The notes below the pieces were generated by a model. It made no database searches. It was not told where the DNA came from and saw nothing but the letters and a program-made list of their open reading frames with translations. This document shows, piece by piece, positions 6,602-11,882 of a stretch of DNA of 11,882 nt. The stretch spans positions 1-11,882 of the forward strand of contig JAATVK010000039.1 of assembly GCA_014523485.1 (NCBI GenBank), given 5' to 3'. Positions within the stretch are counted from its first letter, which is position 1. Each line of letters begins with the position of its first letter. Origin of the DNA: Nitrososphaerales archaeon TH5894 (GTDB taxonomy: Archaea; Thermoproteota; Nitrososphaeria; Nitrososphaerales; Nitrososphaeraceae). Position numbers and translations under genes: made by a program.

Positions 6602-6609
6602 GCTTAGAA

Positions 6610-6656
6610 TGAAAAGTACTAGTGGATTGGTCGGCTACAAACTATTTTTCCTATAA
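6610..6656 (+). other. tRNA-Leu intron 2 (47 nt, at or next to 37/38)
   Basis: An 8-bp inner helix pairs GAAAAGTA (6611-6618) with TATTTTTC (6643-6650). Before it come a 3-nt bulge AA|T (6608-6610) and a short central helix TAG/CTA (6605-6607 with 6651-6653). The opposite bulge is AA|C (6655-6657). The central helix has only three pairs plus a U-U mismatch, so this is a relaxed motif. Because A residues flank both sides, a cut one base earlier (canonical 37/38; intron 6609-6655) gives the same mature tRNA. Confidence 0.68.
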
Positions 6657-6937
6657 CCCTGTTTCTTAGGGATTCGTGGGTTCAAATCCCACCTCCCGCA
6701 TGAAAAATATAATAATGTAATACCGATAAGAAAGTAAATTCTAGGAAATCTTTAGATGGTTCTCTTTTCAAAAAAGTAATTTATTTGAAATTTATTTTGA
6801 ATTCAGTAGATTAATAACTTAAAATAATATTAATGACACTAAACTCAATAACTAATTTACTGGTATCGATTAGAATTATAATATCATCAGTATGCTAGAT
6901 ATATATATAATCTTAGTAACGATATCATCTTTAATTT

Positions 6938-7138
6938 TTATGAGCATTGATTGCTTTCTTTATGTATATGAAAATGGCTTTGACAATAGTCGTGACCACA
7001 ATCGTAACAATGCCAACCTGATAATGTATAACAAATCATACATTTTCCAACCGGTTTGTTATAGTCAAAGTTTTTATTTTTTGATTTTTGTGGAGTCTTA
7101 GAATGGTTTGTTATATTGCGTTTTATTTGTGCCTTCAT
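6938..7138 (-). CDS. Small AN1/B-box-like zinc-finger protein
   Basis: A 66-residue protein with a basic N-terminal tail (about residues 1-30, many Lys and Asn) and one compact metal-binding unit. The ligands are spaced C33-x2-C36-x7-C44-x2-C47-x4-C52-x2-H55, with H57, H59 and C65 following. The core CYDCGHDYCQSH resembles AN1 and B-box zinc fingers, which bind two zinc ions and usually mediate protein contacts. The last His/Cys spacing does not match either consensus exactly. The dense, regular ligands make this strand the real gene rather than the overlapping opposite-strand ORF. It stands alone between the tRNA-Leu and the ribosomal operon and diverges from the latter. Function is unknown; it could be a regulator or an adaptor. 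Confidence 0.75.
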   Translation of the reverse strand: MKAQIKRNITNHSKTPQKSKNKNFDYNKPVGKCMICYTLSGWHCYDCGHDYCQSHFHIHKESNQCS

Positions 7139-7358
7139 TCTGATCTACCTTATTAATAAACCTCTTAACATTCAAGCTCTCTTACCATATCATACCAAAC
7201 ACGTAGGTATTTTTCAAAATTATTTTATTGGTTTCAAGGGTTTTTATGATTGTCTCTTTCAAACTCTATAATTATATTTTAACATAATTATTTAAGGTTA
7301 CTCCCCTCAAAGCAAAAATAAAAATTAAATAATAATGTTACAAATTAAAAATTGAACA

Positions 7359-7523
7359 ATGAAAGTTCATGTAATAGCTTGCCGATCAAATCGATCACCA
7401 AGAATTTATTTATTATTGTTTTCCCTAAAACTAGAACGTTTTGGTGTTCTTGCAAAAGGACTTGTATGTAAAAGAATGAAAGTTAATAATAAAATTAAAT
7501 TCATATTCAAACTTCTAGTGTAA
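7359..7523 (+). pseudogene. Doubtful 54-codon ORF, possible remnant with a CxxNRSP-type motif
   Basis: The ORF starts MKVHVIACRSNRSPRIYLLL and continues with FSLKLERFGVLAKGLVCKRM before running into Lys/Asn/Ile-rich sequence and a stop. The opening strand followed by a Cys-rich Arg-Ser-Pro loop and a helix recalls the start of low-molecular-weight phosphotyrosine phosphatases (CxxNxCRSP). The spacing between Cys and Arg-Ser is too short for an active enzyme (CRSNRS rather than C-x5-R-S), and the remaining two thirds of that domain are absent. It may be a decayed gene or a chance ORF. I found no convincing ribosome-binding site before ATG 7359. Confidence 0.2.
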
Positions 7524-7563
7524 TTACTTTTTATTTCAAATTAACCAAATTTCTTTCTTTAAA

Positions 7564-7575
7564 GATATATTATTA
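7564..7575 (+). promoter_or_regulatory. TATA-like box for the rpl7ae operon
   Basis: GATATATTATTA is the strongest TATA-like element upstream of rpl7ae. It predicts a start near 7595 and a leader of about 100 nt that would include the kink-turn. A second AT-rich element (ATTTTAATAG, 7641-7650) could drive a much shorter leader that begins at the kink-turn itself. Confidence 0.4.
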
Positions 7576-7667
7576 GAAAATCAACAAAGCTTTATTGATA
7601 TTGTGGATGGGAATTTCAAATCTCTCCCAATAGAGGTAACATTTTAATAGTCTCTATTTTGTAAAGA

Positions 7668-7693
7668 GATGGATGATCCCAATGGGTGATATT
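7668..7693 (+). promoter_or_regulatory. Kink-turn in the rpl7ae leader that contains the Shine-Dalgarno sequence
   Basis: The RNA folds as a standard kink-turn. The C-stem pairs GAUG (7668-7671) with UAUU (7690-7693). The three-nt bulge is GAU (7672-7674). Sheared pairs are G7675-A7689 and A7676-G7688, followed by the U7677-U7687 pair typical of box C/D kink-turns. The NC-stem is CCC/GGG (7678-7680 with 7684-7686), closed by AAU. The 3' strand contains GGTGAT (7685-7690), complementary to the archaeal 16S rRNA 3' end and 8 nt before the ATG. L7Ae is the kink-turn binding protein, so binding here would hide its own ribosome-binding site. The C-stem has two G-U pairs and the NC-stem is short. 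Confidence 0.65.
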
Positions 7694-7698
7694 GAATA

Positions 7699-8088
7699 AT
7701 GAGTAAACCATATTATGTTAAATTTGAGGTACCTAAAGATTTGGTAAGTGCTATTTACGAAGCACTAAGAATAGCAAAAGATAGTGGAAAAATAAGAAAA
7801 GGAACCAATGAAACAACCAAGGCTGTTGAAAGAGGTGTTAGTAAACTTGCTATTATCGCAGAAGATGTGGAACCACCAGAAGTAGTGGCCCATCTCCCAA
7901 TTATATGTGAAGAAAGAAATGCTGCATATGTCTTTGTACCGAGTAAACAAGAACTAGGAGAAGCGATGGGAATAAGTGTTGGTTCTGCAGCTGCCTCAAT
8001 TATTGATGCTGGTGAATCTCAACATATTTTAGATGAAATAGTTAAATCTACAAAAAATAAAAATACAAAATCTCCTAATCAAGAATAA
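7699..8088 (+). CDS. rpl7ae: Ribosomal protein L7Ae (eL8), kink-turn binding protein
   Basis: The 129-residue protein binds kink-turn RNA in the large ribosomal subunit, in box C/D and H/ACA guide RNPs, and in archaeal RNase P. The RNA-binding signature [17 protein letters not shown] spans residues 30-46, with N37, E38 and K41 in the usual contact positions. [16 protein letters not shown] (86-101) is the conserved loop that reads the bulged strand. The last 15 residues are Lys/Asn-rich and probably flexible. ATG at 7699 is preceded by GGTGAT at ideal spacing. This is the first gene of a five-gene run (L7Ae, eS28, eL24, Ndk, aIF5B), an order conserved in archaea. Translation is probably autoregulated through the leader kink-turn. 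Confidence 0.97.
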   Translation: MSKPYYVKFEVPKDLVSAIYEALRIAKDSGKIRKGTNETTKAVERGVSKLAIIAEDVEPPEVVAHLPIICEERNAAYVFVPSKQELGEAMGISVGSAAASIIDAGESQHILDEIVKSTKNKNTKSPNQE

Positions 8089-8116
8089 TAATAATAATAG
8101 TCAGGTGTTATAATTA

Positions 8117-8332
8117 ATGAGTAAAACAATAGAAGAGAAAGTTGTACCTGCTGAAGTAATTCAAATCGTTGGCAGAACAGGTATTGCAGGAGAAGTAATC
8201 CAGGTACGAGTCAGAGTTTTAGAAGGAAAAGATAAAGGCAGAATTTTAACCAGAAATGTAAAGGGTTCTGTTCGAATGAATGACGTATTGATGCTACGAG
8301 AGACTGAAAGAGAAGCGAGAAAAATAAAGTAA
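8117..8332 (+). CDS. rps28e: Small ribosomal subunit protein eS28
   Basis: The 71-residue OB-fold protein belongs to the small subunit, near the mRNA exit side, and is shared by archaea and eukaryotes. The family signatures are [20 protein letters not shown] in the first half and the C-terminal block [20 protein letters not shown], followed by a basic tail. Length is typical. ATG at 8117 has AGGTG (8102-8106) at good distance. It follows rpl7ae by 28 nt and shares its transcript. The start MSKT is repeated in the next gene, eL24, but the proteins are otherwise unrelated. Confidence 0.97.
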   Translation: MSKTIEEKVVPAEVIQIVGRTGIAGEVIQVRVRVLEGKDKGRILTRNVKGSVRMNDVLMLRETEREARKIK

Positions 8333-8378
8333 TAATAAATAATATATAAAAAGAAAAAAATATGAGGTTTAATTAAAA

Positions 8379-8594
8379 ATGAGTAAAACAGCTACATCTT
8401 TACGCAATTGTTTCTTTTGTGGACAACGTATTTCTTCTGCTAGTGGAATTATGTTGGTCAAGAATGATGGATCTATTCAATGGACTTGTTCCAACAAATG
8501 CAAAAAAAATCTTCGCAAATTAAAAAGAGATCCGCGAAAGATGAAATGGACTAACAAATACGTTAAGGGTGGAATCAAAGTCTCTAAATCATAA
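8379..8594 (+). CDS. rpl24e: Large ribosomal subunit protein eL24
   Basis: A 71-residue zinc protein of the large subunit. The ligands are C11-x2-C14 (CFFC) and C37-x3-C41 (CSNKC). They frame the family core FCGQRISSASGIMLVKNDGS and WTCSNKCKKNLRKLKRDPRK, which ends in KMKWT. The C-terminal tail is basic. ATG at 8379 follows GAGG (8364-8367) at a workable distance. The gap to eS28 is 46 nt and to Ndk only 16 nt, supporting a single transcript. Confidence 0.97.
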   Translation: MSKTATSLRNCFFCGQRISSASGIMLVKNDGSIQWTCSNKCKKNLRKLKRDPRKMKWTNKYVKGGIKVSKS

Positions 8595-8610
8595 AATAGA
8601 ATTGATATAG

Positions 8611-9012
8611 ATGAGTGAGCAAACATTAATAATTATAAAACCAGATGCCTTTGAACGCAAACTCATCGGAATAATTTTGTCCAGATTTGAGAACAAGGGA
8701 TTTCTGATTAAAGAACTCAAATCATATATTTTTACAAAAGAAAAAGCAGAAGAGTTTTATTCCGACCACAAAAATAAACCATTTTTCAGTGAACTTGTGT
8801 CGTTTATCTCCTCTTCTACCGTTGTTGCCTGTATTTTAGAAGGAGATAATGCAATAAATATTGTAAGACAGATGATTGGCTCGACTAGGTCTTTTGAAGC
8901 CCAGCCAGGTACAATTAGAGGAGATTATGGTCTTGGCATTACAAATAATATTATTCATGCCTCCGACTCTAATGAAAGTTATATAAAAGAATCTAACGTA
9001 ATTTTTACCTAG
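8611..9012 (+). CDS. ndk: Nucleoside diphosphate kinase
   Basis: It transfers the terminal phosphate between nucleoside tri- and diphosphates through a phosphohistidine, balancing NTP and dNTP pools in the cytoplasm. The nucleotide-site lysine is K10 in IIIKPDAFER. Y50 and H53 lie in the FYSDHK segment. PGTIRGDYG is at 99-107, and the catalytic histidine is H116 in NNIIHASDS. At 133 residues it is slightly shorter than the usual 135-150. Where most family members have GATNPxxA before PGTIRGD, this one has GSTRSFEAQ. No clear Shine-Dalgarno sequence precedes ATG 8611, only 16 nt after eL24, so translation may depend on the upstream gene. It supplies GTP-type nucleotides, which suits its place before the GTPase gene infB. 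Confidence 0.96.
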   Translation: MSEQTLIIIKPDAFERKLIGIILSRFENKGFLIKELKSYIFTKEKAEEFYSDHKNKPFFSELVSFISSSTVVACILEGDNAINIVRQMIGSTRSFEAQPGTIRGDYGLGITNNIIHASDSNESYIKESNVIFT

Positions 9013-9019
9013 TATCAAC

Positions 9020-10849
9020 GTGAATCTCCGACAGCCTGTTGTTGTTGTATTGGGTCATGTCGACTCGGGGAAAACTTCCTTATTAGATAAGATTAGAGGC
9101 ACAGGAGTGCAAGCACGTGAAGCTGGAGGTATTACCCAACATATTGGGGCAAGCTTTTTTCCGATAGAGACAATTAAAACCATAACAGGACCTTTGTATG
9201 AAAGACTCAGCAAAACAGATGAACAAATTCCTGGGTTATTAATTATTGATACTCCTGGGCATGAAGTATTTGCGAATCTTAGAAGTCGAGGAGGATCTGC
9301 AGCAGATATAGCAATTGTAGTTGCCGATGTAAACAAAGGTTTTGAACCACAAACGATAGAAAGTATAGATATACTAAAGAAGAGAAAGGTCCCTTTTGTT
9401 GTAGCATTAAATAAAGTGGATATGGTTTCAGGTTGGAAAGGTAAAAAAAAGGGTGAAACAAGTCAAAGTCGAAAGCTCAATATGATTAATTTAGGCTTTA
9501 TAACTGAAGAAATTAAAAAACAGGATTCTAATGTTCTTACTCTTCTAGATGAAAAAATTTACAGTGTTGTTGGATCACTGTCACGGATGGGTTTTAATTC
9601 TGAAGCCTTTTGGAGGATTAAAGAATTTGATAAAGAGTTAGCAATCGTACCAATTAGTGCTGTTTCTGGAATTGGGATACCGGAATTGATGGCTGTCCTT
9701 GTAGGGTTAGCTCAACAGTATATGAAAAAACGGTTAGAGAGACGGTATGACTACGTTAGAGGTATAATTCTGGAAATCAATGAAGAACTTGGCCTAGGCC
9801 CTTCTGCTAATATGATACTATTAGATGGTACTATTAAGCAAGGAGATACAATCATGGTTGCAAAGCGAGATGAAATAGTAGTGACTAAAGTTAAAGCCTT
9901 ACTTCTTCCAAAGCCTTTAGACGAAATGCGTGATCCACGTGATAAATTTAGGTCAGTAATTGAAGTAATCTCAGCAGCGGGTTTAAGAATAGTCTCTCCT
10001 GATTTAGAAGGTGTCTTGGCAGGAAGCCCATTGTATGTCCTAAGAAATAAAGAAGAAGAAAAAGAAATTCGGCATTTTATTGAATTAGAGGTCAAAGATA
10101 CTTTTATCAATAATACTAATTCGTTAGGAGTGATTCTTAGGTGCGATACAATTGGTTCCCTAGAAGCTATAATTGATATGTTGAAAAAAGAAAATATACC
10201 CATTCAAAGTGCTGATATTGGCCATATAACCAGAAGAGATGTTCTGGCAGCACATGCAGTTAAAGATAAAGATAGACATCTTGGAGTGATATTAGGTTTT
10301 AATGTTAAAATTCTAGATGAAGCGAAAAAGGAAGCAAAAGAACAAGAAGTTCAAATATTTAATGAAAAAATAATTTATAATCTTGTAAGAAACTATACTG
10401 ACTGGGTAAAATATCAAAAGGAACATTCTGACTCTATTTTATTTGAAGAAATTCCACCTATTTGTAAAATACAGTTTTTAAAAGGATTTGTATTTAGAAG
10501 GAATGACCCAGCCGTTTTCGGAGCAGAAATACTTATAGGAAAACTCAGACAAAAAAATCATGTTATAAATGAAGATGGATCTAAAGTTGGAATCATTCAT
10601 CAAATTCAAGATAAAGGAAAAAATATTGAAGAAGCAAAAAAAGGTATGCAGGTTGCTGTATCTATAAGAGGTCCAACTATAGGGAGACAAATCAATGAGG
10701 GAGATTTCTTTTATTCTGATCTAAATAGTAGGCAGGCAAAGCTATTAATTGAAAAATTTGGGCATAGGCTTAATGAAGAAGAAAAAGAAATATTTGAATT
10801 TATATTAAATATGAAAAGAAAATCTGATCAAGCATTTGGTTATCTCTGA
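9020..10849 (+). CDS. infB: Translation initiation factor aIF5B (archaeal IF2-type GTPase)
   Basis: The 609-residue ribosome-dependent GTPase helps join the subunits and place initiator tRNA. The G-domain motifs are in order: GHVDSGKTS (P-loop, 12-20), GGITQHIGAS (switch I, 36-45), DTPGHE (77-82), NKVD (131-134) and SAVSG (213-217). Domains II, III and IV follow, with domain II around 235-340 and the C-terminal domain from about 470 (GFVFRRNDPAVFGAEIL, GPTIGRQINEGD). Length matches intein-free archaeal proteins; no intein interrupts the P-loop region. The start is GTG at 9020, 7 nt after the ndk stop; no earlier in-frame start exists, and the protein begins NLRQPVVVVLGH as expected. It is the last gene of the operon. 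No strong T-run follows directly. Confidence 0.97.
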   Translation: MNLRQPVVVVLGHVDSGKTSLLDKIRGTGVQAREAGGITQHIGASFFPIETIKTITGPLYERLSKTDEQIPGLLIIDTPGHEVFANLRSRGGSAADIAIVVADVNKGFEPQTIESIDILKKRKVPFVVALNKVDMVSGWKGKKKGETSQSRKLNMINLGFITEEIKKQDSNVLTLLDEKIYSVVGSLSRMGFNSEAFWRIKEFDKELAIVPISAVSGIGIPELMAVLVGLAQQYMKKRLERRYDYVRGIILEINEELGLGPSANMILLDGTIKQGDTIMVAKRDEIVVTKVKALLLPKPLDEMRDPRDKFRSVIEVISAAGLRIVSPDLEGVLAGSPLYVLRNKEEEKEIRHFIELEVKDTFINNTNSLGVILRCDTIGSLEAIIDMLKKENIPIQSADIGHITRRDVLAAHAVKDKDRHLGVILGFNVKILDEAKKEAKEQEVQIFNEKIIYNLVRNYTDWVKYQKEHSDSILFEEIPPICKIQFLKGFVFRRNDPAVFGAEILIGKLRQKNHVINEDGSKVGIIHQIQDKGKNIEEAKKGMQVAVSIRGPTIGRQINEGDFFYSDLNSRQAKLLIEKFGHRLNEEEKEIFEFILNMKRKSDQAFGYL

Positions 10850-10972
10850 TCTGTAGGTAGGTAAATAAACGATTTGGACGATGAATTTCAAATAAAAAAC
10901 AATTATAAAAATAAAAATAATCATATACATAACAAAATATTATCCCACTTCGAAATGAATTAATACAGATTA

Positions 10973-11032
10973 TTATTCTTGCCTAGATAATTCTTCAGCA
11001 GCAGCAGCAGCAACAGCAGTCAGTCCTCGCAT
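10973..11032 (-). CDS. Possible 19-residue Ala-rich peptide downstream of thioredoxin
   Basis: ATG 11032 opens MRGLTAVAAAAAEELSRQE followed by TAA. The five consecutive Ala codons are all GCT, so on the plus strand the same bases appear as a CAG repeat (10995-11019). The peptide would form a short amphipathic helix. It lies 38 nt beyond the thioredoxin stop on the same strand. The frame closes upstream with TAA at about 11057-11059 and there is no other start. Its G+C is well above the surrounding AT-rich DNA, which argues against a chance ORF, but a bare trinucleotide repeat would look similar. No clear Shine-Dalgarno site is visible. I do not recognise it. Confidence 0.3.
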   Translation of the reverse strand: MRGLTAVAAAAAEELSRQE

Positions 11033-11070
11033 TAGGTAAATTTGTTTAACTATACATTAAAACCGAAGAT

Positions 11071-11418
11071 TTAGGGAAGTTGTCCAATGATATTTTCTAA
11101 TCCCTTTTCTCCAACAGCTCCTACTGCCCGCTCTACGATTTTTCCTTTATAAAATACTATAAAGGTTGGAATTGCATAGACATCGTATTTTACAGCAATA
11201 GATTGCGAGTCGTCTACATTGAGCCTTCCAAAATCGATTTTTGACGCATATTTTTTTGCCAATTTGTTGAAAACAGGTAACATAAATTTGCATGGACCAC
11301 ACCATGTGGCCCAAAAATCAACAAGGATAGCTTTCTTACCATTTATTGATTTTTCAAAGTTTTCATCAGAAAGTTCAATTATCAGATCGCCATCATTATT
11401 TTCTGTATTGGTGTGCAT
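11071..11418 (-). CDS. trxA: Thioredoxin
   Basis: A 115-residue thioredoxin-fold disulfide reductase. The active site is C40-G-P-C43 in the conserved VDFWATWCGPCK context, with the cis-proline loop AIPTF (P84) and VFYKGKIVERAVGA completing the fold. There is no signal peptide, so it is cytoplasmic. A short N-terminal extension (about 10 polar residues, HTNTENNDGD) precedes the first strand. ATG at 11418 is close behind a TATA-like box, giving a leader of about 10 nt. The upstream gene (110-residue unknown) is on the same strand with a 70-nt gap that contains this promoter, so thioredoxin is probably transcribed by itself. The electron donor would be a thioredoxin reductase encoded elsewhere. 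Confidence 0.96.
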   Translation of the reverse strand: MHTNTENNDGDLIIELSDENFEKSINGKKAILVDFWATWCGPCKFMLPVFNKLAKKYASKIDFGRLNVDDSQSIAVKYDVYAIPTFIVFYKGKIVERAVGAVGEKGLENIIGQLP

Positions 11419-11448
11419 GGAGCGTTCATCATACCTTAAGATGATAAA

Positions 11449-11457
11449 ATTATATAA
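11449..11457 (-). promoter_or_regulatory. TATA-like box of the thioredoxin gene, within a 10-bp tandem repeat
   Basis: TTATATAAT on the minus strand predicts a start near 11427 and a leader of about 9 nt. It straddles two exact tandem copies of ATAAAATTAT (11444-11453 and 11454-11463, plus strand). The 10-bp period equals about one DNA turn, but such AT-only repeats can arise by chance here. Confidence 0.45.
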
Positions 11458-11488
11458 AATTATTGGAGAAAGATAGATAAAATTAGTA

Positions 11489-11821
11489 TCATAGATCTAC
11501 TAAGAATCTTGCAGTATAATAACCGGTTTGGGTTCGTTTTATTTCCATTTCATGATACGTTATAGACTTTACTTCTACTTTGTATTCATGTTTTCGTAAA
11601 TCAATAATCTCTCCCTTTCCAACACATTCTATTTTATAAATCGAATTATCTTCTGTTGAATTAGACCTATTAGCATCCTCATATAACTCCCGACCATTTA
11701 CTACTAATTCTATTTCTTTGCTGTTTTTTGTCTTAGTTTCATCATTGTTGATAGTATTACTATTATTATTTGTCTTTATTATTTTTGAGAATGAAAAAGA
11801 ATTAATCCTGGCAACAATCAT
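11489..11821 (-). CDS. Hypothetical protein, 110 residues
   Basis: Not recognised. Residues 1-14 (MIVARINSFSFSKI) form a possible strand. About 16-37 are Asn/Thr/Lys-rich and likely disordered (NNNSNTINNDETKTKN). From residue 37 on the sequence alternates hydrophobic and charged positions (EIELVVNGRELYED, IYKIECVGKGEIIDLRKH, YKVEVKSITYHEMEIKR, GYYTARFLVDL), as in a small all-beta domain. There is one Cys and no membrane segment or metal motif. ATG at 11821 sits directly at the predicted transcription start, next to a perfect inverted repeat. The protein-like beta pattern in the C-terminal two thirds supports a real gene. Its place upstream of thioredoxin on the same strand says little, since thioredoxin seems to have its own promoter. 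Confidence 0.65.
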   Translation of the reverse strand: MIVARINSFSFSKIIKTNNNSNTINNDETKTKNSKEIELVVNGRELYEDANRSNSTEDNSIYKIECVGKGEIIDLRKHEYKVEVKSITYHEMEIKRTQTGYYTARFLVDL

Positions 11822-11822
11822 C

Positions 11823-11842
11823 TTATCAATATAAATTGATAA
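11823..11842. promoter_or_regulatory. Perfect 8-bp inverted repeat at the promoter of the 110-residue gene
   Basis: TTATCAAT and ATTGATAA are exact inverted copies separated by ATAA, starting 2 nt upstream of the ATG. The upstream arm overlaps the likely TATA box (minus-strand TTATTTTATC, 11838-11847). A dimeric regulator bound here would block both the TATA box and the transcription start. Operator function is inferred from position and symmetry. Confidence 0.4.
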
Positions 11843-11882
11843 AATAATTTTTTCTATCCAATCATACAGTAAGTTTTTAAAA

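Larger units (their letters stand above)
6512..6700 (+). tRNA. tRNA-Leu(UAG) with two introns
   Basis: Acceptor strands GCGGGGG (6512-6518) and CTCCCGC (6693-6699) pair over 7 bp, with discriminator A at 6700 and no encoded CCA. The D-stem is GCC (6521-6523)/GGC (6537-6539), with G26 at 6540. The T-arm is GTGGG-TTCAAAT-CCCAC (6676-6692), and a class-II variable arm lies between. The anticodon stem starts CAGG (6541-6544), but its partner CCCTG is at 6657-6661. Between them sits the only good Leu anticodon loop, CTTAGAA (6603-6609), with anticodon TAG at 6605-6607. Removing 6545-6601 and 6610-6656 gives an 85-nt tRNA with a perfect CAGGG/CCCTG anticodon stem. Without both removals no normal anticodon arm forms. 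The reading rests on structure, and the splice sites are inferred. Confidence 0.88.
7139..7650. other. Spacer upstream of the rpl7ae operon
   Basis: The stretch is AT-rich. Its best content is the ORF at 7359-7523 (listed separately) and the operon promoter near 7564-7575. Nothing else coding or tRNA-like is visible. Confidence 0.5.

Noticed and set aside
6892..7101. Plus-strand ORF of 69 codons opposite the zinc-finger gene
   Set aside because: Its codons are the reverse of the Cys/His ligand codons of the minus-strand gene, and its own protein is low-complexity and hydrophobic without motifs.
9751..10203. 150-codon minus-strand ORF inside infB
   Set aside because: The plus strand is unmistakably aIF5B across this stretch; the opposite ORF has no recognisable domain and is a frame shadow.
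10995..11019. CAG repeat as a plus-strand poly-Gln or poly-Ser coding segment
   Set aside because: No plus-strand frame of useful length covers it; only the minus strand has a start, a full frame and a stop.
1..11882. CRISPR array, insertion sequence, prophage or integrated element
   Set aside because: I saw no regularly spaced repeats, transposase or integrase motifs, or long terminal inverted repeats. The tRNA-Leu 3' end is not visibly duplicated elsewhere in the window.

Overview
The window reads as a stretch of an AT-rich archaeal chromosome, most likely a Nitrososphaerota (Thaumarchaeota) ammonia-oxidiser relative. Three things support an archaeal origin: the information-processing genes are archaeal/eukaryal in type (eL37, Sm-like protein, L7Ae, eS28, eL24, aIF5B); the L7Ae-eS28-eL24-Ndk-aIF5B cluster is a known archaeal operon order; and the tRNA-Leu is interrupted by introns with bulge-helix-bulge style splice sites. 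The narrower placement rests on general resemblance and is inference. No insertion sequence, phage gene, CRISPR array or rRNA is visible.

Layout. 1-522: a VOC/glyoxalase-fold protein on the plus strand, converging on a 502-residue membrane-anchored coiled-coil protein (523-2031, minus) of unknown function. 2183-2623 (minus): Sm-like protein followed by the short zinc ribosomal protein eL37. 2743-4373 (minus): a creatininase-family metal hydrolase and a PurU-type formyltetrahydrofolate deformylase. The 5' end of purU is odd: homology to the ACT domain continues upstream of any usable start codon. 4456-5050 is a gene-poor spacer. 5051-6457 (minus): an archaeal GlmM-type phosphoglucosamine mutase. 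6512-6700 (plus): tRNA-Leu(UAG) in three exons. 6938-7138 (minus): a 66-residue zinc-finger protein. 7139-7698: a spacer that ends in a structured leader. 7699-10849 (plus): the ribosomal/translation operon rpl7ae-rps28e-rpl24e-ndk-infB. 10973-11821 (minus): an unknown 110-residue protein, thioredoxin, and a possible 19-residue peptide.

Two RNA-level observations are the most interesting. First, the leader of rpl7ae folds into a near-textbook kink-turn whose 3' strand contains the Shine-Dalgarno sequence, so L7Ae could shut off its own translation. Second, the tRNA-Leu can only be read as a normal tRNA if two introns (57 and 47 nt) are removed, leaving a middle exon of 8 nt. Intron 1 carries a perfect 8-nt complement of that middle exon and a TAGA tetranucleotide repeat.

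Most of the genes serve translation and RNA metabolism (ribosomal proteins, initiation factor, Sm protein, tRNA). The rest are housekeeping metabolism: nucleotide phosphate exchange, one-carbon units, amino-sugar supply and thiol redox. Promoters appear to be TATA-type, and several genes have leaders so short that they are probably leaderless or nearly so.
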